Below are positions 48,782 to 58,447 of a DNA stretch of 64,000 bases, one piece after another. The position numbers and the translations under genes were made by a program. Below the pieces are notes generated by a model, which was not told the DNA's origin, made no database searches, and saw only the letters and a list, made by a program, of their open reading frames with translations. Position 1 is the stretch's first letter, and the number at the start of each line of letters is the position of its first letter. The DNA comes from Janthinobacterium saanense (GTDB lineage Bacteria; Pseudomonadota; Gammaproteobacteria; Burkholderiales; Burkholderiaceae_D). The stretch spans positions 45,717 to 109,716 of the forward strand of contig NZ_JACHCI010000021.1 of NCBI RefSeq assembly GCF_014200675.1. The letters run 5' to 3'.

Positions 48782-51028
48782 ATGACCTTTGATCCACATC
48801 CAGCGCTATGCGACGACCCGAATATCGACGTGCATGCAGCATGCGGCTTCCTGGCCCTGCCGCATCACGGTGATCACGACATGCTGCAGCAATTGCCACT
48901 GCCCGGTATCGTCATCTTCGTGCATGGCGTCAATTCCGACGGCGAGTGGTATCAGCAGAGCGAGCAGGGTTTGTGCGCGGGCCTGAACACGCGCCTCAAG
49001 CGCGAGTGCACCCACCTGGTCCACGCCGGTCCGGAAGGCGGGCAATTGACGCCGGTAAACTATGGCGCCGAAATAACGGCCGACGGTTTCATCAACCCGG
49101 AAATGTCGGCCGATACTTTGATCCAGGAGGCCGGTACTTTTTCGCCCGTGATCCGCTTTCGCTGGGGCTACAAGGCTTGCGGCGAGGAATTGCAAAAATA
49201 TGGCAAGGGCATTTACCTGAATGAACAGGATTATTGGGGCGGCGGGCCGTTTGCCAATGGCTGCAGCGCCCTGGCCGACTTGTGGAAGGATGGCCTCAGC
49301 GATGGTCTTTTCCTGTGGTACAAGATCCAGCACATGAATCCCTTCGGCGAGCGGGAAGTATTCAGTTGCCCGCCGCGCCCGTATTTCGTGCTGGCCGCCT
49401 ATCGGCTCGCCAAGCTGGTCGAAGCCATACGCCAGCAGCAGGCCGATGTGCCCGTGACCATTGTTTGCCACAGCCAGGGCACGATGGTGGCGATGGCCGC
49501 CGCCTTTCTCGGTGCGCGCCTGCCACCGGTGCAGGCGATGGCGTGCGTGGCGGATAACTATGTCATCTGCAATTCGCCGTACAGCCTGCTAGAAAGCAAC
49601 GGCTCCGAAAACTGGGTAGGCAGCAACCTGCGTGGCACAGACGGCAGCACCGGCAGGCTGACCTTGCAGGCGCGCATCGATACCTTGAAGAATTTCTTTG
49701 ACATTATCCGCAAGCGGGCCAGCCTGGGCGAGGTGCAGACGGACCAACGCATCGACCGCTGCATGGCCAATGCCGAGCACGGTTTTTCCGCTGCGGCAGA
49801 CCGTGAAAAATATGGCATCGCCGGGGCTGAGCGGGGAGGTAAAAAATCTTCGTATGGCCGGGTGACGGTGTATTGCAATCCACATGATCTGGTGGTGTCC
49901 TCGATTGCCATCCAGGGCATGGGTTGGCGTGGCTTGTCCGGCTCGCTTGCGCCTGGCAGCAAGAATGGCGGCGAACTGGCGGCGACCAATGCGGCCGGCG
50001 TGTTTGTACAGCGCGTGTTTGCGCAAGGTTTTGAGGTCGGCAAGCAAGGTCATTACCATTATTGGAAAGACCACTGGCGCAAGCCCAAGCCTGGTGGTGA
50101 TGGTTTCTGGTTTCCGGCGCAAAAGTATGCGAGCTATTCCATCAAGCAAGGTATCGCCGCCAGCGAGAGCTGGCTTGCCGTCGTGCTGACCATCGCCTCG
50201 GCGCCGTTGACGATCGTTGGCCTGGGCCTGGCCCAGCAGCCGACCAACGGTTCGCCAGATAAGGGGTGGCAGATCGAATTGAACGCTCCCGACCTGGAGC
50301 CGCCATTCACGCCCCAATCCTTGCGTTTTGGCCAAAAAAGCGAGGAATTCGATCAAGGCTATGACCCGGTCGGCGAATCGCGCGAGGCAGGCAAGCCGCG
50401 CTCGCCGGAAGACGATCATTTTGCCGACCATGAAATTCCACTGGGTGGCTTGCAAGGCCAGCAAGGCAAGCTTGAAGCCAAACGGATGGATAGCGCCAAG
50501 GGTACGGCGGCGGACGAAGCGCGCCTGAAATTCGAGCAGCGGGCGGAGATACGCGCCCTGGCGCAGCGGGAAAACAAAAGCCCGGCCGGACAAAAGGTGC
50601 AGCAGGAAATGCCCAACGCCACGCCTGACGCGGCTTTCCTGCAATGGCGCAGCACGCGGATCAAGGAAAGGATGGCCGAGCAGGTGGGTAGCTACGCCAC
50701 CGACCATTCCACCATCATGACCAACCCCATGCACGCCGAGCGGGCGCTGGCCTATGACGTGCCGGTGGGCGAGTGCCGTATCAAGCCGGAAGCGTTGCGC
50801 AAGTTAAGGGTGGCGGCGGATTGGCGGTTGTTGGAGTGGGTGGGTGAAACTAATTCTGCAAAGATATTTGAAGAATATTTTGCTAAGGCCACGCTTGATG
50901 AAGTCTCGATATCAGAATGGGTAGGGCGCTCTGATTGTCCTGCTTGTATGCCCGATTCAATCGTCGATCAGCGTCAAAACCCGCCACGAAGTGCTACGCC
51001 TACATCGGGCGAGTTAGCTCATGGATGA
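48782..51028 (+). CDS. T6SS lipase effector, Tle3-like
   Basis: The 748-residue protein opens with a VFVHGVNSDGEWYQQ-like hydrolase strand (IVIFVHGVNSDG), then has the nucleophile Ser231 in VCHSQGT (Cys replaces the first Gly of GxSxG) and a C-terminal DUF3274-like region. This is the pattern of Tle3 phospholipase effectors, which attack bacterial membranes. It starts 17 nt after vgrG and is followed by two Tla3-type genes, the adaptor family for Tle3. The Tle3 assignment is from remembered family features and gene context. Confidence 0.82.
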   Translation: MTFDPHPALCDDPNIDVHAACGFLALPHHGDHDMLQQLPLPGIVIFVHGVNSDGEWYQQSEQGLCAGLNTRLKRECTHLVHAGPEGGQLTPVNYGAEITADGFINPEMSADTLIQEAGTFSPVIRFRWGYKACGEELQKYGKGIYLNEQDYWGGGPFANGCSALADLWKDGLSDGLFLWYKIQHMNPFGEREVFSCPPRPYFVLAAYRLAKLVEAIRQQQADVPVTIVCHSQGTMVAMAAAFLGARLPPVQAMACVADNYVICNSPYSLLESNGSENWVGSNLRGTDGSTGRLTLQARIDTLKNFFDIIRKRASLGEVQTDQRIDRCMANAEHGFSAAADREKYGIAGAERGGKKSSYGRVTVYCNPHDLVVSSIAIQGMGWRGLSGSLAPGSKNGGELAATNAAGVFVQRVFAQGFEVGKQGHYHYWKDHWRKPKPGGDGFWFPAQKYASYSIKQGIAASESWLAVVLTIASAPLTIVGLGLAQQPTNGSPDKGWQIELNAPDLEPPFTPQSLRFGQKSEEFDQGYDPVGESREAGKPRSPEDDHFADHEIPLGGLQGQQGKLEAKRMDSAKGTAADEARLKFEQRAEIRALAQRENKSPAGQKVQQEMPNATPDAAFLQWRSTRIKERMAEQVGSYATDHSTIMTNPMHAERALAYDVPVGECRIKPEALRKLRVAADWRLLEWVGETNSAKIFEEYFAKATLDEVSISEWVGRSDCPACMPDSIVDQRQNPPRSATPTSGELAHG

Positions 51029-51055
51029 ATCTATATTGATAATGGAGAATCTGGT

Positions 51056-52399
51056 ATGTTGAAAACCCTTTTCCTATATGCATTGATTTCATTTTTGGCT
51101 TTAACTTTTTTAGCTGCTTGCGCGCGCTTACGCGTATCGGCGACTACGCCCTCGAATGCTAGCGTTGCATCTTCTGAAACTGCTAAGCCGCCTTATATGG
51201 CGCAAGTAGTAGCCGTACAATGGCTTAACCCCTTGCAACGGAGGGATTACCCAACACAATGGCAGTTGTTGTGGACCTTGGGGTTGGTGCAGCCAAATCC
51301 AGACGACGATATGGTCAGAGAAAAGCCCGGAAAATATTTGAAATTACAGGCGATCTCTCCTGTCGCCGCTGGCAATGAGGGTTCAGAGACTTTTGTTGGT
51401 TATCATCGAAAGTACATTCGAAAGATAATAAATCTTTTTCACGGTGTTTACTATTCAGATCCTGAATATTTCTACAATGTTCACTCGGCTGAAAACCGGT
51501 CCCGTTGGCGTGAGCTTGCCGGTATCCATATCGAATATGCGCTACCAGAAGGCAAGCTTGATCCGGTGGAGTCAGGCGCTTTTTTACAGGATTATGTCCG
51601 TAGTACATTTAGCATAGGCAACCCCAGTTTCCCCACCCTCTGGACCCGCTCCACGCTCCCCGATGTCCGCGTCACCATGGGTGGCCCCAACGCCGGTTTT
51701 ACTTCCTTGTCCGCCGCCTTGGACTACCTGCAACAGCATCCAAAGGAAACTGTCTGGGCCATGAACTGGGATGCGCCCAGCCGGCCCAAGGATAGGCAGA
51801 TCAATGAAAACCTGGTGCTACTGGTATTGGCCGGGCCTGACTATAAAACGGAGCGGGCGCCGCTGGCCTGGCTCGGCTATCCGGTCACGAAAAACGTGAG
51901 TGCATTCGAAGCGAAGCAGGGCGAGCCCTCGCGTTCTGTGCAGGCGTGGACGGCGGCGATTGGCGAGGCGGCCGGCAAGATCAACCGGACAGAGTCCGAC
52001 ATTGGCTATCTGATCCACGATGCGGGCAATACCAGCAAGGATGTCTCGGACCGTATCGGTCCGCTGGCACAAACGCTGACCACGCAATTGCCGGAATTCG
52101 ATTTCCTGAAACAAAGTTTCAATATGCCAGCCCTGCTGGGCGAGACGGGCGCCGGTACGGCTTTGACCAATGTTGCGTTGGGGATCGCTTATGCGCATCA
52201 CTTCGGCAAACCGGTGCTGGTGGCCGGCACCAGCAACCTGGCTGCGCCTGTGGCCTTGGTGGTAGCGCCGCCAGCGGTAGTGCGGCCGATACAGGCGAAT
52301 AAACCATGGTTCCGAGCCCGTACTGGCAACTATGCGTATCTGCCATGGTGGGGGCTGCGCCATGATGCACGGGAATACCAGCAGGGGTTTTCGCAATGA
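51056..52399 (+). CDS. Tla3-type T6SS lipase adaptor, lipoprotein (first copy)
   Basis: The 447-residue precursor has a lipobox (LTFLAAC, Cys about 22) and a DUF2875/Tla3-like body: MAQVVAVQWLNPLQRRDYPT, WQLLWTLGLVQPNPDDDMV, REKPGKYLKLQ, and the C-terminal HDAREYQQGFSQ. In Pseudomonas a Tla3 protein is needed to load Tle3 onto VgrG. The C-terminal 245 residues are nearly identical to the second copy downstream, and the first half of the gene is clearly more AT-rich. It overlaps the next gene by ATGA. Which copy is adaptor and which might be immunity is unknown. Confidence 0.8.
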   Translation: MLKTLFLYALISFLALTFLAACARLRVSATTPSNASVASSETAKPPYMAQVVAVQWLNPLQRRDYPTQWQLLWTLGLVQPNPDDDMVREKPGKYLKLQAISPVAAGNEGSETFVGYHRKYIRKIINLFHGVYYSDPEYFYNVHSAENRSRWRELAGIHIEYALPEGKLDPVESGAFLQDYVRSTFSIGNPSFPTLWTRSTLPDVRVTMGGPNAGFTSLSAALDYLQQHPKETVWAMNWDAPSRPKDRQINENLVLLVLAGPDYKTERAPLAWLGYPVTKNVSAFEAKQGEPSRSVQAWTAAIGEAAGKINRTESDIGYLIHDAGNTSKDVSDRIGPLAQTLTTQLPEFDFLKQSFNMPALLGETGAGTALTNVALGIAYAHHFGKPVLVAGTSNLAAPVALVVAPPAVVRPIQANKPWFRARTGNYAYLPWWGLRHDAREYQQGFSQ

Positions 52400-53691
52400 A
52401 AGCGCTGAGCGGCATTCTCGTTTTTCTTTTACTCGGTGCTTGTGCATCGATGCCTGCCCGCGATGACATGAAAAGCAGCGGCCCGTTCATGGCGCAAGTG
52501 GTTGGCTTGCAATGGTTGAATCCTTTGCAGCGCAAGGATTATCCGACTGAGTGGCAATTGTTATGGACCTTGGGACTGGCGCAGCCAAATCCGGACGATG
52601 ATATGGTCAGAGAAAAACCTGAGAAATATTTAAAGTTACAGAGTATCGGGTCTATCGCTGCTGGAAATGAGGGAGCTGAAACGTTTCGAGGCTATCATAG
52701 GAAATACATTCGTATAGCAATGAATTTGTTCCATGATATTTATTACTCAGATCCAGAATATTTCTATAACGTTCACTCTGCTAAAAATAAGTCCCGTTGG
52801 CGTGAGTTGGCCGGTATTCATATCGAATATGCACTGCCAGAAGGCAAGCTCGACCCGGTAGAAGCAGCAGATTTCGTCCGTGAATATGTCGCCAATACTT
52901 TTAGCATCGGCAATGTCTATTCACCTACGCTGTGGACCCGTTCAACTCCGCCCGATGTCCGCGTCACCATGGGTGGCCCCAACGCGGGCTTTACTTCACT
53001 GTCCGCCGCCCTCGATTACCTGCAACAGCATCCGAAAGAAACCGTCTGGGCCATGAATTGGGATGCGCCCAGCCGGCCCAAGGATAGGCAGATCAATGAA
53101 AATCTGGTGCTGCTGGTGCTGGCCGGGCCTGACTATCAAACGGAGCGGGCGCCGCTGGCCTGGCTCGGCTATCCGGTCACGAAAAACGTGAGTGCATTCG
53201 AAGCGAAGCAGGGCGAGCCTTCCCGTTCTGTGCAGGCGTGGACGGCGGCGATTGGCGAGGCGGCCGGCAAGATTAATCGGCCGGAGACTGATATCGGCTA
53301 TGTGATCCACGATGCGGGCAATACCAGCAAGGATGTCTCGGACCGTATCGGCCCGCTGGCGCAAACGCTGACCATGCAATTGCCGGAATTCGATTTCCTG
53401 AAACAAAGCTTCAATATGCCAGCCTTGCTGGGCGAGACAGGCGCCGGCACGGCTTTGACGAGTGTGGCGCTGGGGATCGCTTATGCGCATCACTTCGGCA
53501 AGCCGGTATTGGTGGCCGGCACCAGCGACCTGGTTGCGCCTGTGGCCTTGGTGGTGGCGCCGCCAGCGGTAGTGCGGCCGATACAGGCCGATAAGCCGTG
53601 GTTCCGCGCGCGTAGCGGCAACTATGCCTATCTGCCATGGTGGGGGCTGCGCCATGATGCACGGGAATACCAGCAGGGGTTTTCGCAATGA
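52396..53691 (+). CDS. Tla3-type T6SS lipase adaptor, lipoprotein (second copy)
   Basis: The 431-residue precursor has its own lipobox (FLLLGAC, Cys about 15) and the same architecture as the preceding gene. The N-terminal 190 residues are about 75-80% identical by eye and the C-terminal 245 about 95%. It starts within the stop of the first copy (ATGA) and is followed 22 nt later by the PAAR gene. Retention of two copies suggests different partners or roles. Confidence 0.8.
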   Translation: MKALSGILVFLLLGACASMPARDDMKSSGPFMAQVVGLQWLNPLQRKDYPTEWQLLWTLGLAQPNPDDDMVREKPEKYLKLQSIGSIAAGNEGAETFRGYHRKYIRIAMNLFHDIYYSDPEYFYNVHSAKNKSRWRELAGIHIEYALPEGKLDPVEAADFVREYVANTFSIGNVYSPTLWTRSTPPDVRVTMGGPNAGFTSLSAALDYLQQHPKETVWAMNWDAPSRPKDRQINENLVLLVLAGPDYQTERAPLAWLGYPVTKNVSAFEAKQGEPSRSVQAWTAAIGEAAGKINRPETDIGYVIHDAGNTSKDVSDRIGPLAQTLTMQLPEFDFLKQSFNMPALLGETGAGTALTSVALGIAYAHHFGKPVLVAGTSDLVAPVALVVAPPAVVRPIQADKPWFRARSGNYAYLPWWGLRHDAREYQQGFSQ

Positions 53692-53713
53692 AAAACATTC
53701 ACAGGAGAAGGCC

Positions 53714-53977
53714 ATGCGCGGCGTGATACGCTTGAATGATCCCACCAGTCATGGCGGCAAGGTGGCGGGGGCGGCGCCCAAGACCACGGTGCTGGGTCTG
53801 GCGGTGGCGCGCAAGGGCGATGCCTGCAGCTGTCCTATACGGGGGCACGACCGCTGCGTCATTGCCGAGGGAGACCCCAATGTGCTGATCGACGGTGTGC
53901 CCGTGGCGTTTGACGGCCACAAGACCAGTTGCGGCGCCAGCCTGATTTCCACGGTGGGAACAAGCGGGCGCGGCTGA
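53714..53977 (+). CDS. PAAR domain spike-tip protein
   Basis: The 87-residue protein begins MRGVIRLNDPTSHGG and repeats the PAAR pattern of short beta turns with metal-ligand His and Cys residues (GDACSCPIRGHDRC, VAFDGHKTSCGASL). It caps VgrG. The start at 53714 follows AGGAGAAGGCC. It ends the island, and its stop is 9 bp from that of the opposite aminotransferase gene. Confidence 0.92.
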   Translation: MRGVIRLNDPTSHGGKVAGAAPKTTVLGLAVARKGDACSCPIRGHDRCVIAEGDPNVLIDGVPVAFDGHKTSCGASLISTVGTSGRG

Positions 53978-53986
53978 AGAGAAGAT

Positions 53987-55309
53987 TTACGCCAGGCTGG
54001 TATCGATCGCTGTCCCCAGCTTGTCGACGATTTCTTCGACATGGCTGGCGTCGATGATGTAGGGCGGCGCCAGCAGTACGTGGTCGCCGTGCAGGCCGTC
54101 GATGGTGCCGCCCATGGGGTAGCACATCAGTCCCGCCTGCATGGCTTGCGCCTTGATGCGCGCGTGCAGGCGCAGCGCGGGGTCGAACGCTTGCTTGCTG
54201 CCGCGCTCGCGCACCAGTTCGAGTCCCAGGAACAGGCCCCGGCCACGGATGTTGCCCACGTGGGGGTGGCCGCCGAAGCGCTGGCGCAAACGCTGCTGCA
54301 GCAAGTCACCCATGTCCCGCACATTCGATAATAAATCGCGTTGTTCGATTTGTTGTTGCACGGCCAGTGCGGCGGCGCAGGCGGTGGCGTGGCCGATGTA
54401 GGTATGGCCGTGCTGGAAGAAGCCGGTGCCGGCGCGGATGGTGTCGCGGATATCTTTTGACACCATCACGGCGCCGATCGGCTGATAGCCGGCGCCCAGG
54501 CCCTTGGCGATGCAGATCAGGTCAGCTGTGATGCCTTCTTGTTCGCAGGCGAACAGGCTGCCCGTGCGGCCCATGCCGCACATGACTTCATCGAGGATGA
54601 ACAGGATGCCGTGGCGCTGGCAAATGGCGCGCATATGCCTGAAGTAGTCGGCCACGGCGGGCAGGGCGCCGGCAGTCGCGCCGACCACGGGTTCGGCGAT
54701 GAAGGCCATGACGTTTTCCGGCCCCAGTTCGACGATATTGTCTTCCAGCTCCTGGCCCAGGCGCGCCACGTAATCGCCATCCGTTTCATGGACTTGCTGG
54801 TCGCGCCAGGCATAGCAGGGCGCCACGTGGGTCACGCCGATCAGCAAGGGTTCGAATTGCTGGCGGCGCCAGGCGTTGCCGCCGGTGGCCAGCGCACCCA
54901 GGGTGTTGCCGTGATAGCTCTGGCGGCGCGCGATCAGGTGACGGCGCTGCGGCTGGCCCCGTTCGACAAAATACTGGCGCGCCATTTTCAGGGCGCTTTC
55001 CACCGCTTCCGAACCGCCCGAAACGAAATACACACTGTCGATGCCGGCCGGCGCTCTAGCCACTAAAAAGTCGGCCAGCTCTTCCATCGGCTGGCTGCTG
55101 AAAAAGGCGCTGTGCGCATACGCCATGCGACCCACTTGCCGCTGCACGGCGGCGATCACGGCTGCATCGGAATGGCCGAGGCATGAGACGGCCGCGCCAC
55201 TACAGGCGTCCAGGTAGCGCTTGCCATCGGCATCGATCAGATAGGGGCCATCGCCGCCGGTGGCGATCGGGTAGTTGCTGCTCAGGCTACGGTGGAAGAC
55301 ATGGCTCAT
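53987..55309 (-). CDS. Class III PLP-dependent aminotransferase
   Basis: The 440-residue protein has the class III fold: SGGSEAVESALKMARQY, LDEVMCGMGRTG (PLP-binding Asp) and CIAKGLGAGYQPIGAVMVS with the Schiff-base Lys. Members use omega-amino acids, beta-alanine or similar donors; the exact reaction cannot be given. The start at 55309 (MSHVFHRSLS) matches the family; upstream residues to 55420 do not. It is not obviously linked to the cyanophycin genes. Confidence 0.92.
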   Translation of the reverse strand: MSHVFHRSLSSNYPIATGGDGPYLIDADGKRYLDACSGAAVSCLGHSDAAVIAAVQRQVGRMAYAHSAFFSSQPMEELADFLVARAPAGIDSVYFVSGGSEAVESALKMARQYFVERGQPQRRHLIARRQSYHGNTLGALATGGNAWRRQQFEPLLIGVTHVAPCYAWRDQQVHETDGDYVARLGQELEDNIVELGPENVMAFIAEPVVGATAGALPAVADYFRHMRAICQRHGILFILDEVMCGMGRTGSLFACEQEGITADLICIAKGLGAGYQPIGAVMVSKDIRDTIRAGTGFFQHGHTYIGHATACAAALAVQQQIEQRDLLSNVRDMGDLLQQRLRQRFGGHPHVGNIRGRGLFLGLELVRERGSKQAFDPALRLHARIKAQAMQAGLMCYPMGGTIDGLHGDHVLLAPPYIIDASHVEEIVDKLGTAIDTSLA

Positions 55310-55367
55310 GGGCTGCTTTCGGTGAGTTTGGAGGGCGGTACTGTCACTTGAAACATGCGATGTTGCA

Positions 55368-55643
55368 TCAATAGTGCGGTGCATCACGGCTGTTGCCAGT
55401 CCTGGGCCGCAAACGGGCAAACAAATGGGGGGCGGTGCTTTGCCGGCGCGGTCCGGTGGTCAATATGCGCAAGGCGATCTCCAGCCCCACGTCGTGGCAA
55501 TGCAGGAACAGGGCGGCGGCGCCCGTGCCGGCCATTTCCTGCAAGGCCAGCGCATGCTCGACCAGTGCGGCCGTACGCATGTCCAGCCGTGCGGGGATAT
55601 CAGGGGAAAATAGCGTGCTGTCGACTGTAAAAATATTGCCCAT
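55368..55643 (-). CDS. Hypothetical small protein
   Basis: The start at 55643 (MGNIFTVDSTLFSPDIP) follows a perfect AGGAGGT site, while the longer frame to 55862 would run through the cphA1 terminator. The 91-residue product has MRTAALVEHALALQEMAGTG and ALFLHCHDVGLEIALRILTTG, an amphipathic helical core, and a basic tail. No family is recognised. It stands between the aminotransferase and cphA1 genes. Confidence 0.7.
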   Translation of the reverse strand: MGNIFTVDSTLFSPDIPARLDMRTAALVEHALALQEMAGTGAAALFLHCHDVGLEIALRILTTGPRRQSTAPHLFARLRPRTGNSRDAPHY

Positions 55644-55746
55644 TGGCACCTCCTGGCTAGCCATCAGCTTAGGTGGGAGCTGTCGTTTGATATTGAGCCA
55701 GATCAACTTTGACCAGATTTTTGCACCATGTATCGTGCGCCCCGAC

Positions 55747-55774
55747 AAAAAAAACGGCGCCGCAAGGGCGCCGT
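55747..55774 (-). terminator. Terminator of cphA1
   Basis: ACGGCGCC and GGCGCCGT form a perfect 8-bp stem with a 5-nt loop; on the minus strand eight T follow. It lies 19 bp past the cphA1 stop at 55793. Confidence 0.9.
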
Positions 55775-55792
55775 CATATGGGGCAGGAACGC

Positions 55793-58363
55793 TTACGCTT
55801 CTGCCACGCGCTGGGCGATATGCGCCAGCGCTTCTTCCACCTGGTCGATCAGGATCAGGCACAGATCGCCTTCGCCCAGGCGCGCCAAAGCCTTGTCGAT
55901 GGCAACGAATTCACCATTGATTTCATCGATATGGCTGGTGCGTTTGGCGCCCGTCAAACCCTGGCGCAGCAGGGCCACCACTTCGCCATCGGCGCGGCCG
56001 CGCTGGCATTGGTCCTGGTACAGCAGCACGTCGTCGAAGGCGGCGCCGAGGATTTCCGTCTGCTGGCGGATGTCTTCGTCGCGGCGGTCGCCGGCGCCGC
56101 TGATCACCACCGAGCGGCGCTTGGCCGGCATGCTTTCCACCGCCTGCACCAGCGCCAGGATGGCGTCCGGATTATGGCCGTAGTCGGCGATCAGGGTAGC
56201 GCCCCTGTAATCGAACACATTGAAGCGGCCGGGCGCATTGTCGTTTTCGTTGGCGAACGATTTCAAGCCCCTGGCGATGGCATCCCAGTCCAGGCCCACG
56301 GCCCAGGCAGCGCCCAGCGAGGCCATCACGTTTTCAACCTGGAAGCCGATTGCGCCGTTACGGGTGATCGGCACTTGCGACAGCGCGATTTCATGGCGCT
56401 GCTTGCCTTCGGCGGCCACCAGCTTGCCGTCTTCCACGTAGACTACGCGGTTGCCCTGGGCGCGGTGCGCGGCCATCACCGGATGGCTCTTGTCGGCGGC
56501 GAAGAAAGTCACCGAGCCGCTGCAGTTTTTCGCCATGCGGGCGACCGCCGGGTCGGTGGCGTTCAGCACGGCCACGCCGCTGTCGGACACGTTTTGCACG
56601 ATCACGCGTTTTAATACCGCCAGGTCTTCCACGGTGGTGATGTAGTTCAGGCCCAGATGGTCGCCGGCGCCGATATTGGTCACCACTGCCACCTGGCAGC
56701 GGTCGAAGGCCAGGCCTTCGCGCAGCATGCCGCCGCGCGCCGTTTCGAATACGGCGGCATCGACGTCAGGGTGCAGCAGCACATTGCGTGCGCTGCGCGG
56801 GCCGCTGCAGTCGCCGCTGTCGATCTGGCGCCCTTCGATATACACGCCATCCGTATTCGTCATACCCGTGCGCAGGCCGGAAGCCGTCAGCAAATGGGCA
56901 ATCAAACGTACGGTGGTGGTCTTGCCATTGGTGCCCGTGACGGCGACGACCGGGATGCGGCCGTCATCGCCTTCTTCGAACATGGCCGCGATGATCGCTT
57001 CGCCGACCGGGCGTGGCCGGCCGAACGAAGGCGCCAGGTGCATGCGCAAACCCGGTGCAGCATTGACTTCAACGATGCCGCCATTCTGTTCTTCCAGCGG
57101 TTTCAAGACGCTGTCGGCAACCACGTCCACGCCGCAAATGTCCAGGCCCACCATGTGCGCGGCGGCTACCGCGCGCGCTGCCACTTCAGGGTGCACGTCG
57201 ATAGTGACGTCGGTCGCCGAGCCACCGGTCGACAGATTGGCGTTATTGCGCAGGATGACGCGCTGGCCGACCGGCGGAATCGAGTCGGCCACATAACCCT
57301 GCTTGGCCAGGCTGGCCAGGGCGATGTCGTCGAAACGGATTTTCGTCAGCGAGGTGGCGTGGCCGCTGCCACGGCGCGGGTCTTGATTCACTTGATCGAC
57401 CAGCTGGCGCACTGTGTGCTGGCCGTCGCCCACCACTTGTGGCGGGTCGCGGCGCGCTGCCGCCACCATCTTGTTGCCGATCACCAGCAGGCGGAAATCA
57501 TGGCCCGGCAGATAGCGTTCGATCAGGATGTCGTCGCGGAATTCCTGCGCCGCGATAAAGCCGGCCGTCAGCTGTTCGCGCGTGGTGACGTTGACCGTCA
57601 CGCCCTTGCCCTGGTTGCCGTCTTTTGGCTTGACGACCACCGGCAAGCCGATTTCGCAGGCCGCTGCCCAGGCGTCGTCGGCGTCAACCGCCACACGGCC
57701 TTGCGGCACCGGCACGCCGGCCGAGTCCAGCAGCTTCTTGGTCAGTTCCTTGTCTTGCGCGATGGCTTCGGCAATCGCGCTGGTGCCGTCCATTTCGGCG
57801 GCCTGGATCTTGCGCTGCCTGCTGCCCCAGCCAAAAGTGACCAGGCTGCCTTCGGTCAGGCGGCGAAACGGAATGTTGCGGGCCACGGCGGCGTTGACGA
57901 TGGCGCCCGTCGATGGGCCCAGGCGCACGTCTTCGTCCAGGTCCTGCAATTGCTGCAGGGCGCCGGGCAAGTCGAACGGCGCGTCGTCGAGCGCGGCGCG
58001 GCACAGCTGCTGCGCCAGGTTCAGCGCCAATCGGCCCACTTCTTCTTCCGAATATTCGACCACCACCTGGAAGATGCCGGTTTCCAGTGTAGGCGTGGTG
58101 CGGCTGAAGGTGACGGGGCAGCCGGCTTGCGCCTGCAGGCCCAGCGCCGCCAGTTCCAGCACTTGCGCCATTGGCGCGGCATTGTAGTTACCCAGTGGCT
58201 GCAGCGGGCTCAGTTGCGGGAAGAGGTTGCGCAGGCGCGCCTCGAATCCAGGCAATTGGGCGATGTCGAGTTCCTGCGTGGTGCAGGACACAATGGCTTC
58301 CACGGCAGTGTCGTGGCTCCAGAGGTTAGGGCCACGCAAGGCCCGTACGCGAGATACTTCCAT
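55793..58363 (-). CDS. cphA: Cyanophycin synthetase CphA1
   Basis: CphA1 polymerises Asp and Arg into the storage polymer cyanophycin using ATP. The 856-residue protein has the N-terminal domain, an ATP-grasp region (VPVPQGRVAVDADDAW, PVVVKPKDGNQGKGVTVNV, GIVEVNAAPGLRMHLAPS) for Asp addition to the growing chain and a C-terminal Mur-ligase-like domain with an intact P-loop GTNGKTTTVRL and GAGDRRDED for Arg addition. It is followed by an efficient terminator. It is downstream of cphA2 in the same direction. Confidence 0.95.
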   Translation of the reverse strand: MEVSRVRALRGPNLWSHDTAVEAIVSCTTQELDIAQLPGFEARLRNLFPQLSPLQPLGNYNAAPMAQVLELAALGLQAQAGCPVTFSRTTPTLETGIFQVVVEYSEEEVGRLALNLAQQLCRAALDDAPFDLPGALQQLQDLDEDVRLGPSTGAIVNAAVARNIPFRRLTEGSLVTFGWGSRQRKIQAAEMDGTSAIAEAIAQDKELTKKLLDSAGVPVPQGRVAVDADDAWAAACEIGLPVVVKPKDGNQGKGVTVNVTTREQLTAGFIAAQEFRDDILIERYLPGHDFRLLVIGNKMVAAARRDPPQVVGDGQHTVRQLVDQVNQDPRRGSGHATSLTKIRFDDIALASLAKQGYVADSIPPVGQRVILRNNANLSTGGSATDVTIDVHPEVAARAVAAAHMVGLDICGVDVVADSVLKPLEEQNGGIVEVNAAPGLRMHLAPSFGRPRPVGEAIIAAMFEEGDDGRIPVVAVTGTNGKTTTVRLIAHLLTASGLRTGMTNTDGVYIEGRQIDSGDCSGPRSARNVLLHPDVDAAVFETARGGMLREGLAFDRCQVAVVTNIGAGDHLGLNYITTVEDLAVLKRVIVQNVSDSGVAVLNATDPAVARMAKNCSGSVTFFAADKSHPVMAAHRAQGNRVVYVEDGKLVAAEGKQRHEIALSQVPITRNGAIGFQVENVMASLGAAWAVGLDWDAIARGLKSFANENDNAPGRFNVFDYRGATLIADYGHNPDAILALVQAVESMPAKRRSVVISGAGDRRDEDIRQQTEILGAAFDDVLLYQDQCQRGRADGEVVALLRQGLTGAKRTSHIDEINGEFVAIDKALARLGEGDLCLILIDQVEEALAHIAQRVAEA

Positions 58364-58447
58364 AGTTAAACCGTTAATCCTGTTATGTTCTTGGGGCCCG
58401 GCCGAAACGGGGCTTATTTTAAAACTGGGCTCAGTTTAGTTGCCGAC

